A stretch of DNA of 63,403 nt from RGIG6353 sp964650465. Its GTDB lineage: Bacteria; Bacillota; Clostridia; Oscillospirales; SIG627. The notes beneath the pieces are model-generated. The model was not told the DNA's origin. It made no database searches and saw nothing but the letters and a program-made list of their open reading frames with translations. A program made the position numbers and the translations under genes. Below are positions 18,075-26,046 of the stretch, piece after piece. The stretch covers positions 1-63,403 of the forward strand of contig CAZYTA010000012.1 of assembly GCA_964650465.1 (NCBI GenBank). Direction: 5' to 3'. Position 1 is the stretch's first letter, and the number at the start of each line of letters is the position of its first letter.

Positions 18075-19562
18075 ATGAAGGATATACTTGAATTTGCAAC
18101 TCCCGAGGAAGTGGGAATACCCTCCTCGGCTATTTCGGATTTTATTGACGATATTCAGGAAAGAGCCCTGATGACTCACAGCTTTATTATTATAAGACAC
18201 GGAAAGGTTTGTGCAGAGTGCTACTGCCCTCCCTTTAAGCAGGATGAATTCCACAGAATGTATTCCACAAGTAAAACCTTTGCTTCAATGGCATTGGGTA
18301 TTCTCGTAGGGGAGGGAAGGGTAAAGCTTGACGATAGGCTCTCTGATTATTTCCCCGAGTATTGCTCAGAGAAAACACACGAATGGATCAAAAATATCAC
18401 AGTAAGAGAATGTCTCATGATGTCTACAGCTAATGCCACCAGACATTACAATATGAGATCTCCCAACTTCGTGTCGCATATGTTCGACCTTGAGCCTGAA
18501 AAGCTTTCGGGTGTTATGTTTGACTACAGCACCAATGCTACCAATATAGTTACCGCAATAGTTGAAAAGCTCACAGGTATGCCCCTCCTTGAATTCCTCA
18601 AGGAAAAGGCGCTTCTTGAAATAGGCTTCTCTCCCGATTCCAAGATCGTTGAGATGCCCCAGGGCGGCTCATGGTGCGGCTCGGGCGTTCTTTGCTCTAC
18701 CCGTGACCTTGCCCGCTTTGCTATGCTCGTCTACAATGACGGCTATGCCAACGGCAAACAGCTTCTTCCCCGCGATTATGTAATTGAAGCCAAGTCAAAG
18801 CAGATAGACAATAACAACAGCGGTAACATCGACAAGACACACGGTCACGGCTACGGTTATCAGATATGGAGAATATTCGAAAACGGATATGCCTTTCTTG
18901 GTATGGGCGGTCAGTACGCCATCTGCTTCCCCGATTATGACCTTATCGCCTGCTTCACAGGTGATATTCAGGGCTCCTTTACAGCATATGCCCAGATCGA
19001 GCCCTTTTGGTACAATGTAATGAAGAAGATAAAGAAGTTCGACAAGACAGATTCTCTCCCCGCTAACCCCGAGGCAAAGGCTGTTCTTGACGAAAAGATA
19101 AAGAGCTTCAAAGCCCCCTTGCCCTTCTTCGGAGAGACCACATCTCCCTTCGCCAAGGAAATCGAAGGCGTGGTATACAATACTCCCGAGAACCCTATGG
19201 GCATCAAGTCCTTCAAGCTTACCTTTGAGGGAGAGGGCGGTGTACTCCACCTCGATACAGACAGAGGACAGAAGGATATCATATTCGGCATGAATGAATA
19301 TGTAATTTCCGAATGGCCCGAAAAGCACTATTCAGGCATGAGAATAGGCGTCCCCATGGGACGCGGCTACCGTTCAATGAGCGCAGCCGCATGGACTATG
19401 GAGAAGAAAATAGGTATCCGTACCTACCTCATCGACGATTACTTCGGCAACCTCTATACAACCATCGCCTTCAAGGGCAATATGGCTACTATCCGAATGG
19501 TAAAGGTGGCAGAGGACTTCCTCAACGAATACGAGGGTATGACTACAGGCATAAGAGAATAA
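18075..19562 (+). CDS. Serine hydrolase (beta-lactamase class C / esterase family)
   Basis: The 495-residue protein has a class C beta-lactamase-like domain with S64-T-S-K67 (SxxK nucleophile), a Tyr motif in FDYSTNATN, and HGYGYQIW near residue 258 in place of the KTG motif; a C-terminal beta domain follows from about 340. No signal peptide, so a role in beta-lactam resistance is unlikely; cytoplasmic members are esterases or peptidases. ATG 18075 follows CGGAGGTAACATTT. It shares its operator type with the nagBA operon, linking it to amino-sugar or glycan use. A terminator follows. Confidence 0.82.
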   Translation: MKDILEFATPEEVGIPSSAISDFIDDIQERALMTHSFIIIRHGKVCAECYCPPFKQDEFHRMYSTSKTFASMALGILVGEGRVKLDDRLSDYFPEYCSEKTHEWIKNITVRECLMMSTANATRHYNMRSPNFVSHMFDLEPEKLSGVMFDYSTNATNIVTAIVEKLTGMPLLEFLKEKALLEIGFSPDSKIVEMPQGGSWCGSGVLCSTRDLARFAMLVYNDGYANGKQLLPRDYVIEAKSKQIDNNNSGNIDKTHGHGYGYQIWRIFENGYAFLGMGGQYAICFPDYDLIACFTGDIQGSFTAYAQIEPFWYNVMKKIKKFDKTDSLPANPEAKAVLDEKIKSFKAPLPFFGETTSPFAKEIEGVVYNTPENPMGIKSFKLTFEGEGGVLHLDTDRGQKDIIFGMNEYVISEWPEKHYSGMRIGVPMGRGYRSMSAAAWTMEKKIGIRTYLIDDYFGNLYTTIAFKGNMATIRMVKVAEDFLNEYEGMTTGIRE

Positions 19563-19571
19563 GGTTTATTT

Positions 19572-19602
19572 AAGCCGATGGCGGTAATGCCATCGGCTTT
19601 TT
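19572..19602 (+). terminator. Intrinsic terminator
   Basis: AAGCCGATGGC / GCCATCGGCTT (19572-19582 and 19589-19599) with a six-base loop, followed by a T-run; it closes the serine hydrolase gene. Confidence 0.9.
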
Positions 19603-19671
19603 TGAAGCACTTTGTAAGTCTTACAATAACTGCTGCTTCAAAATGAAAGATTTACAGTTTTGCCGAAACTA

Positions 19672-19700
19672 TTGACTTTTTGGCGTTTTGATACTATAAT
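19672..19700 (+). promoter_or_regulatory. Sigma-A promoter of the nagBA operon
   Basis: TTGACT (19672-19677), 17-bp spacer and TATAAT (19695-19700). Confidence 0.85.
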
Positions 19701-19703
19701 ATT

Positions 19704-19729
19704 TGTAAACGTTATTGTAAACGCTTACA
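19704..19729 (+). promoter_or_regulatory. Double LacI/CcpA-type operator of nagBA
   Basis: TGTAAACG occurs at 19704-19711 and again at 19716-19723, 12 bp apart. The second copy is part of a full 14-bp site TGTAAACGCTTACA (19716-19729) that fits TGWAANCGNTNWCA perfectly; the first fits 12 of 14. Both lie just downstream of the -10 box, over the transcription start. The same site type controls the serine hydrolase at 18044. Confidence 0.8.
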
Positions 19730-19756
19730 AAAATATTTACATTCGGAGGATCTATT

Positions 19757-20509
19757 ATGAAAATTTATTACAGCGAGACAGCCGAGCAGCTCGGCGCTAA
19801 GGCAGCAGCCCTTATTGCAAAGTATCTCAACGAGGCTATTGCAGAGAAGGGAAGTGCAAGACTTATTCTTTCCACAGGTGCATCACAGTTCACCACTCTT
19901 TCGGCTCTTATCGGACTTGATGTTGATTGGTCAAAGGTTGAGATGTTCCACCTTGACGAGTACATTGGAATTGACGAGTCCCACCCCGCAAGCTTTGTTA
20001 AGTATCTCAAGGAGAGATTTGTTTCAAAGATAAACCTCAAGGCTGCACATTTTGTTGATGTATCTGAGGGTGTTGACAATATTATCGCAAAGCTCACAGC
20101 AGAGCTTCGTGAGGAAACTGTTGATGTAGGTGTTATCGGTATCGGCGAAAACGGACATATCGCCTTCAATGACCCGCCTGCAGATTTTGAAACACAGGAA
20201 GCATATAAGGTAGTTAACCTTGACGCAAAGTGCCGTAACCAGCAGCTTGGCGAGGGTTGGTTCCCCACTATTGACGATGTGCCCAAGCAGGCTATCTCAA
20301 TGACAGTTTCCCAGATACTCAAGTGCTGTCATATCGTTTCCGCAGTTCCTTATGCAGTAAAGGCTCAGGCTATCCATGACACTCTTACTCAGGAAGTAAA
20401 TAACATGGTTCCCGCAACTGCATTCAAAACACATGATGACGTAAATCTCTTCATTGATAAGGATTCCGCTTCAATGGTAGACATTGACAAGTTTGAGGTT
20501 ATTAAGTAA
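19757..20509 (+). CDS. nagB: Glucosamine-6-phosphate deaminase
   Basis: The 250-residue enzyme converts glucosamine 6-phosphate to fructose 6-phosphate and ammonia. It carries LSTGASQFTTL (phosphate-binding loop, about 39), HLDEYIGID (catalytic Asp, about 72) and IGENGHIAFNDPP (about 135-147), all family hallmarks. The ATG follows CGGAGGATCTATT. nagA starts two bases after its stop, and a Gfo/Idh/MocA gene follows nagA, so the operon feeds N-acetylglucosamine into glycolysis under the operators listed upstream. Confidence 0.97.
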   Translation: MKIYYSETAEQLGAKAAALIAKYLNEAIAEKGSARLILSTGASQFTTLSALIGLDVDWSKVEMFHLDEYIGIDESHPASFVKYLKERFVSKINLKAAHFVDVSEGVDNIIAKLTAELREETVDVGVIGIGENGHIAFNDPPADFETQEAYKVVNLDAKCRNQQLGEGWFPTIDDVPKQAISMTVSQILKCCHIVSAVPYAVKAQAIHDTLTQEVNNMVPATAFKTHDDVNLFIDKDSASMVDIDKFEVIK

Positions 20510-20511
20510 TT

Positions 20512-21693
20512 ATGAAAAAAATACTTTTTAAAAATGCCAATATAGTTCTTACCAATTCCGTTATCGAAAACGGTTATCTCCTTGTTGCCGACGGTAAGAT
20601 TGCCGATTTCGGCGCAAAGGAAATTGAGGTAGAGGATGCACGTGTTATCGACCTTGAGGGTGATTGGCTTACACCGGGTATCATCGAGACCCACGCACAC
20701 GGTGGCGGAGGCTATGACTTTATGGATGGCACTGAGGAGGCGTTCGAGGGAATCGCAAAGCACCATAACGAGCACGGAGTTACCTCTATGCTCGCTACAA
20801 CTCTTGCAGGTAAGACGGATGAGACAGAAAATACACTCAAGGTGTTCTGCGAGACGAAGAGCAAGATAAAGTACTGTAATATGCTGGGTGTTCACCTTGA
20901 AGGACCTTATTTCTCTTTGGAGCAGAAGGGCTCTCAGGATCCCAGATTTATAAAAGACCCCGACAGAAAAGAGCTTGACCTGTTTCTGTCCTACGGCTGT
21001 GTAAAGCGTGTCAGCATGGCTCCCGAGCTCAACGGTGCAATGGAGGCGGGCAGATACCTTGCAGATAAGGGTGTAATTGTTTCTGCCGCACATACAAATG
21101 CAAGCTTTGACGAGATGGAGGAAGCATCCAAAAACGGATTTACTCTTACCACACACCTTTATTCGGGTATGTCCGGTGTCCATATTGCCAACTGCAAGCG
21201 TCACGCAGGAGCTATTGAGGCAGGACTTTGCCTTGATGCACTCTGCGCCGAGACCATATGTGACGGTGTACATCTCCCCGACGGTATACTTCGCCTTATA
21301 TATAAGTGCAAGGGCAGAGATAATATCATTCTTACTTCCGATGCATCAAGAGGGTCGGGACTCCCCGAAGGTACGATTATAAAGCTTGGCAGTCTTGAAA
21401 ACGGTTTGGATGCACTCATTTTAAACGGTGTAGCCAACAGACCCGACATGAAGGCGTTTGCAGGAAGCGTTGCCTCAGGTGACAGACTTCTCCGCACAGA
21501 GCTGAAGGCTGTCGGAATCCCCATGTGGGAGGTAATAGGAATGGCATCCGCAAACCCCGCAAGGCTTCTCGGAGTTGATGACCGAAAGGGCAAAATAGCC
21601 GTTGGCTACGATGCCGACCTTGCGGTATTTACAAAGGATATATACACAAGAATGACCGTGGTAAACGGAGAAATAACATACGAGGGTAAATAA
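20512..21693 (+). CDS. nagA: N-acetylglucosamine-6-phosphate deacetylase
   Basis: The 393-residue amidohydrolase shows the NagA motifs ETHAHGGGGYDFMD (about 61-74), GVHLEGPYF (Glu metal ligand, about 131), AAHTNASFDEM, THLYSGMSG and SDASRGSGLPEG (catalytic Asp, about 275). It removes acetate from N-acetylglucosamine 6-phosphate, making the nagB substrate. It is coupled to nagB and its stop overlaps the start of the next oxidoreductase (TAATG). Confidence 0.97.
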   Translation: MKKILFKNANIVLTNSVIENGYLLVADGKIADFGAKEIEVEDARVIDLEGDWLTPGIIETHAHGGGGYDFMDGTEEAFEGIAKHHNEHGVTSMLATTLAGKTDETENTLKVFCETKSKIKYCNMLGVHLEGPYFSLEQKGSQDPRFIKDPDRKELDLFLSYGCVKRVSMAPELNGAMEAGRYLADKGVIVSAAHTNASFDEMEEASKNGFTLTTHLYSGMSGVHIANCKRHAGAIEAGLCLDALCAETICDGVHLPDGILRLIYKCKGRDNIILTSDASRGSGLPEGTIIKLGSLENGLDALILNGVANRPDMKAFAGSVASGDRLLRTELKAVGIPMWEVIGMASANPARLLGVDDRKGKIAVGYDADLAVFTKDIYTRMTVVNGEITYEGK

Positions 21694-22847
21694 TGAATAT
21701 AGGAATTATAGGACTTGGTGCAAGGTCTCAGGCATATACTATCAACATTCCCAAATTCTTTTCGCAACACAAAATAATAGCCGTTTGCGAAAAGGACGAG
21801 GAAAGACTTGAAAACTATACCGAGCATTATTTCAAGGATAAGCCTGTCGATAAATACACCGATTTCAATGAAATGCTCAAGGACGAGCGCCTTGATGCTG
21901 TTGTCATAACCACACCTGACTATGCACATCTTGAGGTAGTGTCGGCGGCTATGGACAGAGATATCCACATTATCCTTGAAAAGCCTATTGAGGCTTCTGC
22001 CGAGCGTGCAACGGCAATATACGAGAGAGCCAAGGGGTATAAAAAGACCTTGATGCTCGGATTTGTTTTGAGATATACTCCCGTTGTAAAAAAGCTCAAG
22101 TCGATAATCGACAGCGGTGAGGTGGGGGATATAATTTCAATATCTGCCGCAGAATATCTGGAGGTCGGACACTCCTCCAGCTATATGAGACGCTGGCACC
22201 GTTACAGAAAATATTCGGGCGGTATGATGAATACCAAGTGCTGTCACGATATCGATGTTATCCGATACCTTGTAGGCGGAGACATTAAGAAGGTGTCAGC
22301 AATCGGCAAGCTTGGTATTTATACGAAAAAAGAGGGAGTTGCAGAGCATTGCTGTGACTGTCCCGAAAAGGATACCTGCCTTTACTCCTTCAACTATACG
22401 GGCTATAAGTCCAAGACCAGATTTGACTGTATGGAGGATATCTGTGTGTTTAACTCCGAAAAGGATGTTATCGACAGTGAATCTATGCTGGTCGAGTTTG
22501 AAAACGGCGTAAACCTTGCCTATGAGCTTGCTATGGGATGCGCCTATGAGACAAGAAAGGGCACAATAACCTGTACCAAGGCGACCATTGACTACAATGT
22601 CAAGGAGCGCACCATCCGTATTCAGCAAAGAGGCGGCGGTGAGATTATTCATATCACACAGCCTGAGCCCAAGGCAGGACACGGCGGCGGTGACCTTGGT
22701 TTGCTTGAGCATTTCTTTGAGTGCTGTGAAAGCGGCAATTACGCCAACGATGCAAGAGACGGACTCATTGCAACTCTCACCTGTATGGCGGGTGAAAAGA
22801 GTATCGCCGAGGAAAGAGCGGTACGCCTTGAGGAATACAGCTTCTGA
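21693..22847 (+). CDS. Gfo/Idh/MocA family oxidoreductase with cysteine-rich insert
   Basis: The 384-residue protein has GIIGLGARSQAYT (Rossmann), the EKP motif in IILEKPIEAS and the K-C-C-H-D-I-D active-site block (about 184). Between the strands of the second domain it has CCDCPEKDTCLYS (about 220-232) and a further Cys pair about 25 residues on, an insert shared with the protein at 53077 and not usual for the family. It may bind a metal. It is the third gene of the nag operon, so it probably acts on an amino sugar or its derivative. Confidence 0.9.
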   Translation: MNIGIIGLGARSQAYTINIPKFFSQHKIIAVCEKDEERLENYTEHYFKDKPVDKYTDFNEMLKDERLDAVVITTPDYAHLEVVSAAMDRDIHIILEKPIEASAERATAIYERAKGYKKTLMLGFVLRYTPVVKKLKSIIDSGEVGDIISISAAEYLEVGHSSSYMRRWHRYRKYSGGMMNTKCCHDIDVIRYLVGGDIKKVSAIGKLGIYTKKEGVAEHCCDCPEKDTCLYSFNYTGYKSKTRFDCMEDICVFNSEKDVIDSESMLVEFENGVNLAYELAMGCAYETRKGTITCTKATIDYNVKERTIRIQQRGGGEIIHITQPEPKAGHGGGDLGLLEHFFECCESGNYANDARDGLIATLTCMAGEKSIAEERAVRLEEYSF

Positions 22848-22895
22848 TATCGGCTTTAAAGTTTCGTAATATTATATTTTAGTATCGTTCTATCC

Positions 22896-22908
22896 ATTGA
22901 AGTTCAAT
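22896..22908 (+). promoter_or_regulatory. Palindrome over a -35 box
   Basis: ATTGAAGTTCAAT is a perfect 6-1-6 inverted repeat. It overlaps the putative -35 box TTGAAG of the promoter serving the gene at 22957, a typical operator position. The binding protein is unknown. Confidence 0.45.
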
Positions 22909-22925
22909 AGACGAAATGGTATAAT
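22897..22925 (+). promoter_or_regulatory. Putative promoter of the oxidoreductase gene at 22957
   Basis: TTGAAG (22897-22902), 17-bp spacer, TATAAT (22920-22925). The -10 box is perfect, the -35 box is weak. Confidence 0.6.
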
Positions 22926-22956
22926 CAGGTCATAAACCGAAAAGGAGAGATGAGCT

Positions 22957-24231
22957 GTGAAGGAAAAAATTAAGGTAGGCTATGTGGGTCTTGGCAGACG
23001 CGGCACTGGAATGCTTCAGAACTGCTTGTCCGAAATGAAGGACGTTGAGGTGAAGTACATTTGTGACCTCAATGAAAAAAAGCTTGATATAACTCTTAAA
23101 TATCTTTCAGAGAAGGATTACCCGATAGTTCCCATTGCAACAAAAGACTACAAAGAAATACTTGCCGACGAGGAAATTGATGCAGTATTCTATATGACGG
23201 GTTGGAATTCCAGAGTCAAGTATGCCATTGAGACCATGAGGGCAGGTAAGTATGTCGCCATTGAGGTGGGCTGTGCCCTTGATATCTCCGAATGTTACGA
23301 TCTGGTAAGAGCATACGAGGAGACTAAGGTCCCTGTAATGATGCTTGAAAACTGTTGCTACGGCAGAGACGAAATGATGACTCTCCGCATGGTGAAGGAA
23401 GGATTGTTCGGCGAAATAATCCAATGTAACGGAGCATACCACCACGATATCTCAGTTGGCTTCTTCCGTAAGGATGAGGACGGTAACTACGAGAAGGACC
23501 ATTATCGTGTATGGGAGTACCTCAACCGCAATTGTGAAAATTACCCCACACATGAACTTGGACCTATTTCTAAGGCGCTTAATATCAACCGAGGTAACCG
23601 TATGCTCTCCCTTACTTCTTTCTCAAGTAAAGCAAGAGGACTTGAGCATTATATCGAAAAAAATCATCCTACCCATTATCTTAAGGGTAAGCGATTTGCT
23701 CAGGGTGATATAGTCACCACGATTATCACCTGTGCAGGTGGTGAGATTATCCGTCTCACTCTTGACACAACTCTGATACGCCCGTACTACAGCCGTGAAT
23801 TCACGGTAAGAGGAACTACAGGTATGTGCGAGGAGACTATGCATGGTCATTACACCTACATACTCGAGGGTATGGAGGAGGGCGTTTACAACAACAAGGA
23901 AGAGTTTTATGCAAAGTATGACCATCCTCTTCATAAGGAATATTCCGAGATGCAGGCGATGGGTGACCACGGCGGAATTGACTGGTTGGTACTTCGAGCA
24001 TTCGTTGAAAGTGTCAAGAACGGAACAAACACTCCTATCGATGCATATGATACTGCTTCATGGCTTGCTATCGGCCCTCTTTCTGAAATGTCTATTGCGA
24101 ACGGCAATACGGCAATTGCTGTGCCTGATTTTACAAACGGTAAATGGTTCAGAAGAGAGGAACCGAATATGGGCAAGTATTCTCTTGATGTTGTGGTAAC
24201 AGACAGAGAAACACCTATAAAACCTTTATAA
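22957..24231 (+). CDS. Gfo/Idh/MocA family oxidoreductase
   Basis: This 424-residue member has VGYVGLGRRGTGMLQ at the N-terminus, AIEVGCALDIS in place of the usual EKP loop, and a long C-terminal domain with THELGPISKALNINRGNRM. The replacement of EKP by EVG and the large size set it apart from most others in the window and recall the glycosidase-type GH109-like branch, but I cannot prove that. Start is GTG 22957 with AAAGGAGAG upstream. Single-gene unit with its own promoter and a terminator. Confidence 0.85.
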   Translation: MKEKIKVGYVGLGRRGTGMLQNCLSEMKDVEVKYICDLNEKKLDITLKYLSEKDYPIVPIATKDYKEILADEEIDAVFYMTGWNSRVKYAIETMRAGKYVAIEVGCALDISECYDLVRAYEETKVPVMMLENCCYGRDEMMTLRMVKEGLFGEIIQCNGAYHHDISVGFFRKDEDGNYEKDHYRVWEYLNRNCENYPTHELGPISKALNINRGNRMLSLTSFSSKARGLEHYIEKNHPTHYLKGKRFAQGDIVTTIITCAGGEIIRLTLDTTLIRPYYSREFTVRGTTGMCEETMHGHYTYILEGMEEGVYNNKEEFYAKYDHPLHKEYSEMQAMGDHGGIDWLVLRAFVESVKNGTNTPIDAYDTASWLAIGPLSEMSIANGNTAIAVPDFTNGKWFRREEPNMGKYSLDVVVTDRETPIKPL

Positions 24232-24235
24232 AATT

Positions 24236-24272
24236 AAGAAAACAGGAGAATTGAAAGTTCTTCTGTTTTCTT
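24236..24272 (+). terminator. Intrinsic terminator
   Basis: A 15-bp stem (24236-24250 with 24258-24272, one G-U pair) with a seven-base loop. Its last two bases already belong to the -35 box of the next promoter. Confidence 0.75.
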
Positions 24273-24299
24273 GACATTTGGACAAAATTGATGTATACT
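24271..24299 (+). promoter_or_regulatory. Sigma-A promoter of the small membrane protein and AraC genes
   Basis: TTGACA (24271-24276), 17-bp spacer, TATACT (24294-24299), 18 bp before the start codon. Confidence 0.8.
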
Positions 24300-24316
24300 T
24301 TCCCCGAGGTGAGAAA

Positions 24317-24517
24317 ATGAAGAAAATCATAAAAATAGGCTCTGCGGCTATTGTCGGAATTTTGCTGATAATATTCATCGGATTGTTTGTACACGGCTCT
24401 CTTGAAATGACTCCCACCGAGGAGCAGACAGAAAAGGCGAGAATAGGCTACGGCGTCGTTATATTTGCACTGGGCTTTGCCGAAATATACCTGCTGAAGC
24501 TGATAGGTAAAGAATAA
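24317..24517 (+). CDS. Small two-helix membrane protein
   Basis: This 66-residue protein has two hydrophobic helices (about 4-25 and 43-61) joined by the acidic segment TPTEEQTEKAR. I know no family for it. ATG 24317 has CGAGGTGAG seven bases upstream; the longer frame would start within the promoter. It is followed after 3 bp by an AraC gene and both share the promoter at 24271. Confidence 0.6.
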   Translation: MKKIIKIGSAAIVGILLIIFIGLFVHGSLEMTPTEEQTEKARIGYGVVIFALGFAEIYLLKLIGKE

Positions 24518-24520
24518 GCC

Positions 24521-25381
24521 ATGCCGCAGTATGGCAATATAGTTTTCGAAAACCTCGACCTGAAGGTTACAGCCGTCTCTCACCGCACATCAACGGTTGA
24601 CAGTATCAATGACTTTTCAAAGGTGTTCCATGAGGACATTGAAATAAAATATTTTTACGAGGGAAGCTCCACTCTCTGCGTGGGAACTGAAACGGTGATA
24701 GTCAATGCAGGCGATGTTGTGGTCATAAACCCCTATGAATTTCACTCAACCGTCAGTAACGCCGACACAAAGGGCAAATATCATCTGCTGATGGTAGGAC
24801 TTGACTTTTTCGGCAGTGAAAGCGGAATTATGGATTTGAGATATATTTTTATTCAACAGCGTACCCGTATTTCTACCATTATCAATGGCGACGAAAGGGT
24901 GTCAAGGCTTGTCCGCGATGCCGTTCTTGAGGTTACCGAAAAGAAGGCACATTACGAAAACGCCGTAAGAGGAATGGTTCTCGAGCTTTTTTCACTGCTT
25001 CTCCGAGACTATAAGGACTCTCGCGCTCTCGACTATCCCGACAGTAAAAGAGTGCGTCATTATCAGGTTATCTACCCCGCGATTCGTGCCATAAGACAGG
25101 ACTCGGAAAAGGAGCAGAGCATCGACGAGCTTGCCATGCTTTGCAATATAAGCAAATACCACTTCTGCCGTATTTTTAAGGAGACCACAGGTATGTCCGC
25201 CGTTGAATACAGAAATGAATTTCGGCTTCATACAGCCGAGATACTTCTGAAAACAACGGATAAAACGGTCGCCGAAATATCCCGTCGGTGCGGCTTTGAT
25301 GACCCGGCGTATTTCAGCCGATGCTACAAAAATAAATTCGGCATATCTCCGTTAAAAAGCCGAGCAATTTTGTCCAAATAA
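24521..25381 (+). CDS. AraC-family transcriptional regulator
   Basis: The 286-residue protein has an N-terminal cupin-like domain (about 25-130, with VNAGDVVVINPYEFHS) and C-terminal HTH pair: QSIDELAMLCNISKYHFCRIFKE-type helix followed by VAEISRRCGFDDPAYFSRCYK and FGISPLKSR. It may control the preceding oxidoreductase or the genes on either side; no direct evidence. It ends at a hairpin terminator. Confidence 0.9.
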   Translation: MPQYGNIVFENLDLKVTAVSHRTSTVDSINDFSKVFHEDIEIKYFYEGSSTLCVGTETVIVNAGDVVVINPYEFHSTVSNADTKGKYHLLMVGLDFFGSESGIMDLRYIFIQQRTRISTIINGDERVSRLVRDAVLEVTEKKAHYENAVRGMVLELFSLLLRDYKDSRALDYPDSKRVRHYQVIYPAIRAIRQDSEKEQSIDELAMLCNISKYHFCRIFKETTGMSAVEYRNEFRLHTAEILLKTTDKTVAEISRRCGFDDPAYFSRCYKNKFGISPLKSRAILSK

Positions 25382-25411
25382 AAATCAATGCAGTGCATTG
25401 ATTTTTTTGTT
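25382..25411 (+). terminator. Intrinsic terminator after AraC
   Basis: AAATCAATGCA pairs with TGCATTGATTT with almost no loop and is followed by a T-run, immediately after the stop codon of the AraC gene. Confidence 0.7.
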
Positions 25412-25419
25412 GATTGTAT

Positions 25420-25456
25420 AAGAAAACCACCTGCTTAGCAGGTGGTTTTCTTATAC
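25420..25456. terminator. Second strong hairpin, possibly bidirectional
   Basis: GAAAACCACCTGC / GCAGGTGGTTTTC with a short TTA loop and AT-rich arms. It follows the first terminator by a few bases and marks the left edge of an AT-rich gene patch. Confidence 0.75.
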
Positions 25457-25521
25457 AAAAATGGCGTACTTGCGATAAAGCAAGTACGATATATATTTTT
25501 AAAAAACATTCAGTAAAACTA

Positions 25522-25550
25522 TTGACATTCTATAAGATATGCGATAGAAT
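25522..25550 (+). promoter_or_regulatory. Promoter of the AT-rich small-gene operon
   Basis: TTGACA (25522-25527), 17-bp spacer, TAGAAT (25545-25550). The -10 box is inside the 10-bp palindrome TAGAATTCTA (25545-25554), and TAGAAT recurs at 25556, so a small operator may sit here. Confidence 0.7.
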
Positions 25551-25585
25551 TCTAATAGAATATTTTTGTAAAGAGGTTGAATTCT

Positions 25586-25918
25586 ATGGATTATGAAAAA
25601 GTTATACTTGAACTATTGTGTAGAATACAAATATTGGAAGAAAAAGTTGATGCTTTGACGACAAAAGGAAAAGAAAAAAGTGCTGTTACAACTAATGATA
25701 TTTGCAAATATATAAAAGAATTGAAAATGCTTGCAAAAAATGATGGTAAAAGCAGCATAGTTTTAATATCAAGAGAGATACATAAACAACTTAGTTTAAA
25801 AAGCAGATTTCCTATGGTATGCAATGCTATGCGTCAATGTATGGAAGAAAATGATATTATTTTGTTTCAGCCACCAAAGGGAAATTCTTCAACACTTGAA
25901 ATAGAATATAAATTATAA
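25586..25918 (+). CDS. Hypothetical protein, coiled coil plus winged-helix-like region
   Basis: I do not recognise this 110-residue protein. Residues 3-28 (KVILELLCRIQILEEKVDAL) form a short coiled coil. The remainder has a helix-turn-helix look: ISREIHKQLSLKSRFPMVCNAMRQ (about 65-88) then a beta hairpin NDIILFQPPKGNSSTLEIEY, as in winged helices. The ATG follows AAGAGGTTGA. Codons are far richer in A/T than in neighbouring genes, suggesting acquisition by transfer. It heads a three-gene unit. Confidence 0.65.
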   Translation: MDYEKVILELLCRIQILEEKVDALTTKGKEKSAVTTNDICKYIKELKMLAKNDGKSSIVLISREIHKQLSLKSRFPMVCNAMRQCMEENDIILFQPPKGNSSTLEIEYKL

Positions 25919-25933
25919 TTTAGGAGAAATAGT

Positions 25934-26023
25934 ATGTCAAAAAAAGGTAGAAGAGCAGGAGTATTCATTGGTGGTGTTATTTTTGGGCTTATACGAGGAA
26001 TATTTTTCAAAAACAAGTATTGA
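25934..26023 (+). CDS. 29-residue glycine-rich hydrophobic peptide
   Basis: ATG 25934 to TGA 26023 encodes MSKKGRRAGVFIGG followed by a hydrophobic stretch and the basic end FFKNKY. It has a basic head, one 14-residue hydrophobic segment with GxxxG-type glycine spacing and a basic tail, like a small membrane peptide. A ribosome site TAGGAGA is seven bases upstream, and the gene fits closely between two genes of the same direction (15 bp after one stop, 23 bp before the next start). Function unknown. Confidence 0.55.
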   Translation: MSKKGRRAGVFIGGVIFGLIRGIFFKNKY

Positions 26024-26046
26024 TTATAAAAAGCGGAGGGTTAATC

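Noticed and set aside
20389..21273. 294-codon minus-strand frame
   Set aside because: Antisense to nagB and nagA, both with full family motifs.
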